Origin: JBAZOO01 sp041648735
Lineage (GTDB): Bacteria > Verrucomicrobiota > Lentisphaeria > Oligosphaerales > CAITYL01
NCBI GenBank assembly: GCA_041648735.1
Contig: JBAZOO010000007.1
Span: 1 to 64,000, forward strand
Length of the DNA: 64,000 nucleotides
Direction: 5' to 3'
Position 1 is the stretch's first letter. Each line of letters opens with the position of its first letter. Made by a program: the position numbers and the translations under genes. This document shows positions 1 through 8,446 of the stretch, piece by piece. The notes below the pieces were generated by a model. It had not been told where the DNA came from. It did no database searches and saw only the letters and a list, made by a program, of their open reading frames with translations.

Positions 1-222
1 CTTTGCGGCGGTGAAACCAACCCCAGCCAAACGCCCAACCTGAACCCCATGGAAATGGACATGGATCCGACATGCCCGATGTTATCGCCTGTCGAAAAAC
101 CGGAAACAAGTCTCACACAAGTGTGGGATCTGCCGTCCAGCCAAAAAACTCGCAGGGCGGAAGATGGGCGGCTTGGGGACAGCGTTGGGGACAGATGGCG
201 TGTTGTTTTTCAAGCGGCGTAG
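1..222 (+). CDS. Possible C-terminal end of a gene entering from the left edge
   Basis: Frame 1 is open from the first base to a TAG at 220-222 (73 codons). It reads as a Pro/Met/Glu-rich tail ending in GDRWRVVFQAA. No family is recognised. The only support besides openness is a terminator-like hairpin with seven T that spans the stop codon (212-231). Short ORFs in other frames here look like shadows. It could equally be non-coding. Confidence 0.3.
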   Translation, partial: LCGGETNPSQTPNLNPMEMDMDPTCPMLSPVEKPETSLTQVWDLPSSQKTRRAEDGRLGDSVGDRWRVVFQAA

Positions 223-231
223 GCCGTTTTT
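212..231 (+). terminator. Weak intrinsic terminator spanning the stop of the left-edge ORF
   Basis: AAGCGGC pairs with GCCGTTT (one G-T pair) around a four-base loop and runs into seven T. The hairpin is short, so efficiency is uncertain. Confidence 0.35.
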
Positions 232-309
232 TTGGGTGCCAATGGTCTTGGTAGTTGGCCTTTCCCACCAGCATACAGACCGGGCTCCCCCGGAATTGCC
301 GAAAATCTC

Positions 310-830
310 CCTCAACGACGGGAGTGAACCTACTTGATCGGTTACTTGGTCGGTGAGGCGGCGGGGACGGTCTGTCGTAAGACGTGTCGTGGGCTTACCG
401 TGACAGTTGTTAAGCGTTGCTTAATAGCTCGTCTCATCCTCGCTTGAACCTCATGCCGTGACCATGTCGCAAGTTCACCCCCCCAAGTTACCCCTCAAGT
501 CGAGTCCATCTCAATATGGGTCGGGGCGCTGCCGACGGCAGTTATCCGAATTTTCCGGATAACTGAATCCGTTTCATGATGTCATCCACCGCTTTTCCTC
601 CCAACGAACCGTTAAGCATTGCTTAACAGTTGCGGTCTCAGTTCTCTAAAATCTGAACTATCCGGAATTCCCGGACAATTGCCACACCGGGGCCGTTTTC
701 ACCAGCGATTCGAAAAATTCGAATAGCTGCGTCCTCATCCGATATTCACCGTCACCGACCCTTTGTCGCAAGCCGTGTCGCGAGCCTGTCACAAGTTTTG
801 TCGTGAGTTTGTCGCAAGTCACCCCGGAAG
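310..830. repeat. Gene-free stretch packed with palindromes and phased TGTCGCAAG repeats
   Basis: No convincing gene is seen. Five copies of TGTCG(C/T)(A/G)AG-like nonamers start at 764, 776, 787, 799 and 810, about one helical turn apart; further copies lie at 373, 385 and 465. Perfect inverted repeats occur at 410-424 and 611-627 (TTAAGC...GCTTAA), 541-563 (GTTATCCG...CGGATAAC), 661-675 (TCCGG...CCGGA) and 708-724 (ATTCGAA-AAA-TTCGAAT). The stretch lies just downstream of the Fic gene that ends the minus-strand operon. It may be a protein-binding array, or a decayed coding region whose linker repeats survive; the sequence alone does not decide. Confidence 0.6.
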
Positions 831-1868
<1,038 letters not shown>

Positions 1869-1880
1869 AGCATGTCCCCC

Positions 1881-3276
1881 TCATTCAATGTCCAGATAAT
1901 CAAAGCGGCCCAGCCGCAACAGCTTTTCCCGGGCACGTTCAGCATTTTCGCGAATCTGATGGTCTTCAGCGGTCAGGCCAGCCTTCAAAATTGGCTTGGC
2001 CTCATCGGCTGGAATATACATCTGCGTGCCTTGATCCACGGCATCCGTGATTTTGGCAAAGCATTCGACAACCAATGCCAGGTGATTCGGGAGCAGTTTG
2101 TTTAGGGCTCTCACCTCAATCGAAAGGCCGACATCCTTTCCCCGGCCAAGATCGAGAATCTTCGAGTACGATTGCAAACGCCAGTCAGGTTCGAGGCATT
2201 CGGCTTCCAGCCAAAAGGTAAATTCCTGAAGCTCCAACGGCTCAGCGGCCTCAAAGCGCCAATCGAAGAAAGCGATAATGCGGTCGGTTAGTGTTTTATC
2301 CAGTTGCCTGCCGCTATTTCTCAATGATCGGCCAACATGGTCGAAGAGTTGCCCCCAGCGTTTGCTGTCGTCTTTGGTCTTTTCATAAAAACGCTCCTGC
2401 AGGCTTTCATCACCCGTCAGAGGGTAGACTTTCCAAAGGTAGCAGGTGAAAAGGTGCTGGCCCAGTCTGTCGATAAGCTCTTTGCCGTCGCCTTTTTCGT
2501 TCGCCAGGATATTCAGGTTTTCTATTGCGTATTCAAACTCACCCCGCAGAATTTCAAACGTCAGCTTGACCGGACGGTTAAAGCGGATATAGCTGCCGAA
2601 GGCATCCCGCCAAACAGCGTCATTTGCCTGCGGGAAAAAGATTTTGCGTTGCTGGGCGGCCCAATCCCGATTGAGAGTGCAGAGGTTCCCGAAGTGCCTC
2701 CCCAGCAGCGCCTGCTCAGGCCTGGTTAACGGTATTTCAGCATCATCGGCTAGACGTTCCGCGAGGATGTCGGTCACTTCCGGCAACTGGTCTTCCGGTA
2801 ACTGGCGGCGAACCCAGAAACCGAAATTGACAAGGGATTCGAGTGAACGGCTGCGGGTATTGTTGATGGCCTCGGTAATAGGATCGTCGCGGTTAAGCAA
2901 CACCGGGCGGTCGTGATCGAGCCGCCAGTCGGACTGACCGCACGCCTGTCGAAGCAGAGCGGCAAGGCCGTTCAAGAACGGCCGAAAACAGAGGCTGTCC
3001 CATTTCCAGGCCCTGGGGGAATGGACGTTCCCAAAAGCAACGGTAACCCGATGACATGCCGTTTGCTGCCTGAAGCAGGTCGTGAGCCGAGAGCTTGCCG
3101 GTTGCTTCCGTAAGCTCCCGAACGCTCTCAAAATATTCGTCGCAACTATCAAGCGCGGTCTGCAGATCGAAATGCGGTTCACCTTCATGATTGGGGCGTG
3201 TTGTCAAAGCGTCCTGCAGTGCCTTAATGACTGGAGCCAGTTCGTCGGCATCCAGCAAAAAATCTACCCGATTCAT
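1881..3276 (-). pseudogene. Frameshifted unknown protein of the defence operon
   Basis: The start (MNRVDFLLDADELAPVIKAL, ATG at 3276) lies in one minus frame, readable to about 3000. The rest, with motifs such as WKWDSLCFRPFLNGL and ending GRFDYLDIE, lies in another frame that is open to 1881. The frames overlap between about 3060 and 3000, so a single indel there probably broke a protein of about 460 residues. The product is acidic and helix-rich with no recognised domain. Its start is 3 bases from the Vsr stop and its end is 12 bases before Fic. It could instead be a sequencing error or a programmed shift; no slippery site is obvious. Confidence 0.65.
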
Positions 3277-3279
3277 CTT

Positions 3280-3750
3280 TCACCCATCTCTTTGTTCTGT
3301 CTTCCACTGAGTGCCGGTCTCGGCAAAACATGTCTCCGAATTCATAAAATCCGCAATCTGCTCAGCGACCAGTTCCGGGGTCGCGTTTTTCCCCCGGAGT
3401 GAGCATTCCCAGATCACCATAACCCGCCGTGATTGTTCCAGCAGGGCTGCGATGTTACGTTTGTCCCTGCTGACGTTTTCGCTGAATTTGGCGAGCCAGA
3501 AATCCCGACGTGATTCCGGAGTGGTCGTCGACTGGCAGCCATGTCTGTGCCAGAAGCATCCATGGACGAAAATGACTGCGCGATATTTCGGCAGGACGAT
3601 ATCCGGCTTGCCGGGAAGATCCTTCCTGTGAAGACGGTATCGGTATCCGTTCGCCCAGAGCCATCCGCGCACCATCATCTCAGGCCGGGTGTCTTTTCCC
3701 CGGATTCTGGACATGTTGAATCTGCGCTGCTCAGGCGAGTGGACATCCAT
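3280..3750 (-). CDS. vsr: Very short patch repair endonuclease Vsr
   Basis: Vsr nicks DNA 5' of the T in T:G mismatches produced when 5-methylcytosine deaminates, so it usually accompanies a C5 cytosine methyltransferase. The 156-residue protein has the family landmarks: RIRGKDTRPE near the N-terminus, the catalytic region KPDIVLP and the zinc/active-site motif HGCFWHRHGC. Length is normal for the family. Its ATG overlaps the stop of the receiver-domain gene by one base (TAATG), and the partner methyltransferase is three genes upstream in the same operon. Family assignment is firm. Confidence 0.95.
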   Translation of the reverse strand: MDVHSPEQRRFNMSRIRGKDTRPEMMVRGWLWANGYRYRLHRKDLPGKPDIVLPKYRAVIFVHGCFWHRHGCQSTTTPESRRDFWLAKFSENVSRDKRNIAALLEQSRRVMVIWECSLRGKNATPELVAEQIADFMNSETCFAETGTQWKTEQRDG

Positions 3751-4841
3751 TATTGCGAGTTCCCCGTTTGTACTGCCGGAGGATTGATGAAATGTTCAAA
3801 ATCGATGTCAGGTTGGCCCTGGCGGGCGTAGTATGCAGAGAAACGCGCCACCATGTCCTTCACAAAAGAAGGCGAGATCTGAACCGCAGGCTTCTCGAAT
3901 CTCTCATTGAACTCCTCGCTTGACAGAGATGAAAGTTTTCTGAAATTCAGAAAACCACCCTCAAAGAAGTCTGTTCTGGGAAGCCAGTGATAATAGGCCG
4001 ACTTATTGTTCTTGTATGCTTTCTCCAGATCTTTCTTCTGGCTGTTGCTGAGACCAGTGGCTGGATGACCTGGAAACAATGAAGTCTGCGAGTCAATTTC
4101 CACAATGAGAATTCTGTCCGTATTACATTCGCCGTTATCGCGGATAACAAGGTCGCAGGCTGGATTCATGACCACAAACCTCTGATCACTGCTTTTTTCC
4201 TTAACAACGCTGCCGGTCCGGATTTTTTCAGTGAGAGGTGGGGTCAGATAGACTTCCTCTGGAAAGCAACGATCCCCGTCATCATCGAGGAGTTGAAGCA
4301 GATGATTCAGAGCGTGGCGGAGCAGGGCTTTTTCAGTCCTGGACGAATCTGTTTCACCATACGCTACCCATTTGTCTTTTTGCGGAAGAAGGTTTTCCCG
4401 GAACACCTTGTTCAGTGTTTCCTCGATAATGCCCCGGCCGCCCATGATGCGCGTCAGACCGGTATTGTGAATCCCCCAGAAACGATCCAGCAGATCGGCG
4501 TATCCTGCCCCGGGGTCGCCTTTTTTGAACACTCCGATGTAAGCGAAACCCGGATCTGCAGCATCGGGTGTGCCGGTAAGTATGGCCACCGGTATCCTGA
4601 AGTGTGATTCCACAATCCGGCTGACCACCTGGTTCCCTTCATCGCCCTGATCGGCAAGCTTCAGATCGATGATTGCGCCGTCAAATGAATTATCAAGTTT
4701 TTCGTATGCATCCTTAACGCTTCTGCACTCGACAAGCTCAACCTCGCGCTGCTTTTGCTTCCTGTAGACGTCAACAGTATCCCGGCAGGTGGTGAGGTCC
4801 TGGTCATTATCCTCCACAATCAGCAGTCGGAACGCGCTCAT
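3750..4841 (-). CDS. Receiver-domain protein with unknown C-terminal domain
   Basis: The first ~120 residues form a CheY-like receiver: acidic pocket at VEDND (residues 9-13), probable phospho-acceptor Asp59 in AIIDLKL, the Thr of ILTGTPD and a conserved Lys in VFKKGDP. The remaining ~240 residues are not a usual DNA-binding output. They contain VVMNPACDLVI and ILIVEIDSQ, a Cys-Asp-Leu/acidic pattern that resembles uncharacterised domains attached to receivers in defence loci, but no nuclease can be proven. The start chosen is the ATG one base after the kinase stop. It is presumably the phosphorylation partner of the upstream ATPase protein; that link is inferred from adjacency. Confidence 0.75.
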   Translation of the reverse strand: MSAFRLLIVEDNDQDLTTCRDTVDVYRKQKQREVELVECRSVKDAYEKLDNSFDGAIIDLKLADQGDEGNQVVSRIVESHFRIPVAILTGTPDAADPGFAYIGVFKKGDPGAGYADLLDRFWGIHNTGLTRIMGGRGIIEETLNKVFRENLLPQKDKWVAYGETDSSRTEKALLRHALNHLLQLLDDDGDRCFPEEVYLTPPLTEKIRTGSVVKEKSSDQRFVVMNPACDLVIRDNGECNTDRILIVEIDSQTSLFPGHPATGLSNSQKKDLEKAYKNNKSAYYHWLPRTDFFEGGFLNFRKLSSLSSEEFNERFEKPAVQISPSFVKDMVARFSAYYARQGQPDIDFEHFINPPAVQTGNSQ

Positions 4842-4842
4842 T

Positions 4843-7005
4843 TCATTCACTCTCCGTTTTCGGCTGCAGCCTGAACCATGCTCCCTGCTCAGACTCAAAA
4901 GCTTTCAGTTCAAGACCGTTTCGCGTCGCGGCCTCTCCGGCAATAGCCAGTCCCAGTCCGGTGCCGGACGGCTTGGTGGAAAACTGGGGTTCAAAGATCA
5001 CTTCACTGGCGATCAGATCCGGTTCGATGCCCGGCCCGGTATCGCGATAATCGACGTGAAGCAGAGAATCACCATCAGTCACCACCTCAATCGTGATTTC
5101 CCGCTTCGGAACCTTCTTCTCGTTCATCCAGTAGATACTGTTGTCAACGAGGTTCGTGAAGATTGCATAGATGTCCTGCTGCCAGGATGAAAACCGGAAA
5201 TCGTCGGAGCCTTCGACTTTCGCCACCACATGATGTGTCTTCATCTCCTCGTCGAAAACGGACAGAGAGTTCCGGATGGTTTTCTTCAGGTCCAGCGGCT
5301 TTCTGGCGGCGCGCTTTCCGGCGGCGAGGGGGTCAAGTCTGTTGAAAAGCTTCACAAACACTTCAGCATTCAGGCCGACACCCTCGGCAATCGGCATGAA
5401 GGTTTCAAGCTTTCCGGCATCCCCTGTGTTCAGGATAGAATCGTACCAGTAGCGCAGGTTGGGTATCTGGTTCCTGAAATAATTCAGAGGCCGTCTGCCT
5501 TCATGCAGGATGACGTTGATGATTTTCCCGAGGGTCGCCTGCCCCTGGTAAATGGCAACGGTCTGGCGGACCTCATCGGCCACCTTATTCTTGTCCTCGG
5601 CATCCCGACTGATGATTTCAATGATTTCATCAGTCGTCTTCCGGTCAACCCCCCCTCTGGTGAGCTTCGATTTGATGTCTTTTTTCAGGGCATCAAACGA
5701 GAACAGCCGTTCAAGTTCCCTCTCCACCTTGAGCACGGGTCTGCTCAGTCCGGCCTTCTTCCTGTAGTCGAAGCGTCGCTCTTCCAGTTTGGCGATCACC
5801 GCCTTGGTGATCTCCTTCAGCCGGGTAAAAGCCGTATTCTCACGGAGTCCGTCCCGGGCGCTCTTTTCCACCAGGCCGGACAGCTCGTCCGACTGAATCT
5901 TCACATAACCGATAGCCTGGTTGCTGCCTATCCGGAGCGAAGGATTCTGGACACGCTGCTCATTTAGTTTCAGCCAGTCAAAGTCCGCATCACCCAGTGG
6001 CCGGATACGGAATCCGTTCCGGTAGACACCAATGCCGTTATATTCATTCAGAAGCTGCCTGGCCTGAAGCTTACCGACATAATTGCCCGATTCATCTTTG
6101 AGGCCGCGGCCAATCAGGGATTCAATGGCTTCCTTCTCGCGGTCATACACCCGGATGTCGAAGACAAGTTCCCCGCAACCGGTCGGTCCACCGGTATCGA
6201 ACCGGATTTTTTCCTCCGTGGTGTTGCGGGCTTTCTGCAGAGAGTATGTCAGGGCACCTTTTCCGTCAGCACTGATTCTGCCTGTGATCCGGTAGTCGAA
6301 CAGATCGAAGAACGGATAAGGCTCGATGGTTTTGGTGCCGTTCTGGACATCAGGAAAGCCGTCAATCTTCAGACTGATGGGGAACTTGTCATCATTCAGT
6401 TCATCACTGATGGCTGCACTCACTGGTGAAATCAGTTTTTTCAGTTCGAAGCGGAGCTTGTTGAACTGCTTCTGGTTCCACTCTCCGAGAAGCTCACCGT
6501 CACCGGTCATGGTCAGCCGGGTTCCTGAAGGCTCGGATACCTCGGCTGTCTCAATGAGGATCTCCACGTCATCCAGATACGTGGCGGCCTCAAAGGTGTT
6601 CCACTCGACCAGGAGCGTGGTTTTCTCACCCTGGGGGGTGACCGTTTCGAGCAACAGGTCAGTGCCGAGAATGGACGCGGCATAGCGGCCCACCCCTTTA
6701 CGGCCCTGCATGATCCTGCCGGAAGGGCTTTGCCGCCTGTCCAGTTTGTCCCGGGTGGAAGGCACCATCCATTTGTGGATGACGGTATCCCGTGACATAC
6801 CATGCCCATGATCGGTGATGACGATGGAATAGCCGCTGCGGTCAGGTTTTGCCCTGAACTCGATATTCACATCCGGCGAATCGGCGTCATAGGCGTTCTT
6901 CACCAGCTCCACGACCGCTGCATGGCAGTCCTGAATCAGGTCCCGGCCGATGGTCAGAATATGCCGACCGGCCGGTCGTATCTTGTAGGTTCCGCTTGAG
7001 CTCAC
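4843..7005 (-). CDS. Double GHKL ATPase: MORC/MutL-like N-terminus plus histidine-kinase-like C-terminus
   Basis: The 720-residue protein carries two separate GHKL ATP-binding modules. The N-terminal one has ELVKNAYDADS (N box), ITDHGHGM and GRKGVGRYA, the MORC/MutL/Hsp90 style. The C-terminal one has NLVDNSIYWM (N box), DTGPGIEP (G1) and GTGLGLAI (G2), the histidine-kinase style; it is preceded by a helical stretch with LHEGRRPL that resembles a degenerate H box. No membrane segment is seen, so it is cytoplasmic. The ORF overlaps the cytosine methyltransferase by four bases and ends one base before the receiver gene. MORC/MutL-like ATPases are known in restriction-modification loci; fusion with a kinase core beside a receiver is unusual. 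Confidence 0.85.
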   Translation of the reverse strand: MSSSGTYKIRPAGRHILTIGRDLIQDCHAAVVELVKNAYDADSPDVNIEFRAKPDRSGYSIVITDHGHGMSRDTVIHKWMVPSTRDKLDRRQSPSGRIMQGRKGVGRYAASILGTDLLLETVTPQGEKTTLLVEWNTFEAATYLDDVEILIETAEVSEPSGTRLTMTGDGELLGEWNQKQFNKLRFELKKLISPVSAAISDELNDDKFPISLKIDGFPDVQNGTKTIEPYPFFDLFDYRITGRISADGKGALTYSLQKARNTTEEKIRFDTGGPTGCGELVFDIRVYDREKEAIESLIGRGLKDESGNYVGKLQARQLLNEYNGIGVYRNGFRIRPLGDADFDWLKLNEQRVQNPSLRIGSNQAIGYVKIQSDELSGLVEKSARDGLRENTAFTRLKEITKAVIAKLEERRFDYRKKAGLSRPVLKVERELERLFSFDALKKDIKSKLTRGGVDRKTTDEIIEIISRDAEDKNKVADEVRQTVAIYQGQATLGKIINVILHEGRRPLNYFRNQIPNLRYWYDSILNTGDAGKLETFMPIAEGVGLNAEVFVKLFNRLDPLAAGKRAARKPLDLKKTIRNSLSVFDEEMKTHHVVAKVEGSDDFRFSSWQQDIYAIFTNLVDNSIYWMNEKKVPKREITIEVVTDGDSLLHVDYRDTGPGIEPDLIASEVIFEPQFSTKPSGTGLGLAIAGEAATRNGLELKAFESEQGAWFRLQPKTESE

Positions 7006-8264
7006 AACCAGACCTCCTTCAGCTTTTCAGCGATTTTCCGGGCCAGCAGAACAGGCACCGCATTGCCGATCTGACGGAAGGCGGGAGTGCGTCCCGGAAC
7101 ACCATTGCCGCTCTCAAAGTAATAGTCATCGGGAAATGTCTGCAGCCGCGCCGCCTCCCTGGGCGTGATCGAGCGGTTCTGCTTCATGTCCGGATGAATG
7201 TAGTAGTGGCCGTCCTTGGCAATATGCGCGACCACGGTATGGGAAAACGACAGATCGGACGCGACCACTTTAAACCTGTCGAGAAACGAGTCCCGGTGGC
7301 GGTGCGTCTTCAGCCGGTCCGGCAGCGCGTTGTAATCGAGCCTGGTTTTCTCCCTGTTCCAGAGGTCGACCACGATCCGGTATATCTCCAGATCCTGCTC
7401 GTTATTGGGTCTGGCCTGATGCCAGGTAACCGGAAGTTCCTCGTTCCGGACACCGGCTTCAATCTGCCATGTCCCGCGATACGCCTTCACTCGGCACGGG
7501 CCGGTAACACCTTCACCGGCACCAATCGCGGGAAGGTCGCGGAACACTTCCCGGACCTTTACGCCGGGGTTCCACTTGTCCGGCTCCGGGTAAAATCCGC
7601 TGGCCTGGCCCCTTCTTCCGACAAGGATGATCCTTTTCCGGCTCTGCAGTACGCCGTAATCCTCGGCAGACAGGGTCATGTACTCGGTTTCATACCCGCA
7701 TTCGAGGAAGAGATCCCGCATCGCGGTGAAATAGAGGTTGCCATCCTCGTCCCGGGCGGAAAGAAGACCGGTCACATTCTCGAAAACGAAGTATGACGGC
7801 TTGTAGCGCTTCAGAAATTCGGCGTAATAGAGATACAGGTAGTTTCGCTTGTCGCCCTTCATCCGGTTCCTGTCACGCGACCGGCCCACGATGGAATAGG
7901 CCTGACAGGGAGGGCCGCCGACAATCAGGTCAAGAGCCCGGTTTCCCACTAGGGCGTCCACCTGCCGGAAAATATCCGGAAGTGTCTCGGCACCGATTTC
8001 GGCATTGATGACAGAGCCGACCACCTGCTCAGGGACGTGTTCATAGAATTCCGGGCGGCTGATGTCGCCGTTCAGATAATCGGCATACAGCTCGGTGCGT
8101 CCGTGTGCCTTCAGCCAGTGATATGCCATGCGTGTACGCAGGGTGAAGCAGGCTGCCTGATCCGACTCGACATGCGCGACCGGCTCGAATCCGGCCTGGA
8201 TGAAGCCTTCGGACAGACCTCCTGCCCCCGCGAACAGGTCAAGAAAATTCAGTTTCCGGTTCAT
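7002..8264 (-). CDS. DNA (cytosine-5) methyltransferase
   Basis: This 420-residue enzyme transfers a methyl group from S-adenosylmethionine to C5 of cytosine in a specific DNA site. Motifs appear in order: I LDLFAGAGGLSEGF, IV GGPPCQAYS with the catalytic Cys, VI FVFENVTG, VIII LQSRKRIILVG and X QIGNAVPVLLA. The target-recognition region lies between VIII and X. It begins inside the stop of a small upstream ORF and overlaps the ATPase gene. No conventional type II endonuclease gene is adjacent, so the ATPase/receiver proteins may take that role. The recognition site cannot be read from sequence. Confidence 0.95.
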   Translation of the reverse strand: MNRKLNFLDLFAGAGGLSEGFIQAGFEPVAHVESDQAACFTLRTRMAYHWLKAHGRTELYADYLNGDISRPEFYEHVPEQVVGSVINAEIGAETLPDIFRQVDALVGNRALDLIVGGPPCQAYSIVGRSRDRNRMKGDKRNYLYLYYAEFLKRYKPSYFVFENVTGLLSARDEDGNLYFTAMRDLFLECGYETEYMTLSAEDYGVLQSRKRIILVGRRGQASGFYPEPDKWNPGVKVREVFRDLPAIGAGEGVTGPCRVKAYRGTWQIEAGVRNEELPVTWHQARPNNEQDLEIYRIVVDLWNREKTRLDYNALPDRLKTHRHRDSFLDRFKVVASDLSFSHTVVAHIAKDGHYYIHPDMKQNRSITPREAARLQTFPDDYYFESGNGVPGRTPAFRQIGNAVPVLLARKIAEKLKEVWL

Positions 8265-8446
8265 GGTGTGACCTCCGTTTTTCCTTTATCTACCGGGGTC
8301 ACAGACGATCCGTCGGTACGCGCAGGCCCACCAGCAGGAACCCAGTCCCTGCGGTGTTCAGCAATCATGATTAACCGGCCTGCTTCAGGTTTCATACCAT
8401 CTGGGCAGATGGTGCAGGCCAGTTGATGTGTTGCGGCCTGACTCAA
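8261..8446 (-). CDS. Possible 61-residue coupled ORF between res and the cytosine methylase
   Basis: It starts with TTG overlapping the res stop (TTGA) and stops with a TGA overlapping the methylase ATG (ATGA). A strong Shine-Dalgarno-like GGGAGGGG lies 4 bases before the TTG, inside the end of res. The product has a Cys pair (CTIC) and a basic/aromatic centre (AEHRRDWVP). No family is recognised. Without it there would be a 178-base gap in an otherwise gapless operon, which favours reality, but the TTG start and short length keep confidence low. Confidence 0.4.
   Translation of the reverse strand: MSQAATHQLACTICPDGMKPEAGRLIMIAEHRRDWVPAGGPARTDGSSVTPVDKGKTEVTP

Noticed and set aside
82..315. 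77-codon minus-strand ORF at the left edge
   Set aside because: It has no family match, no good ribosome site, and overlaps the open plus frame and its terminator-like hairpin.
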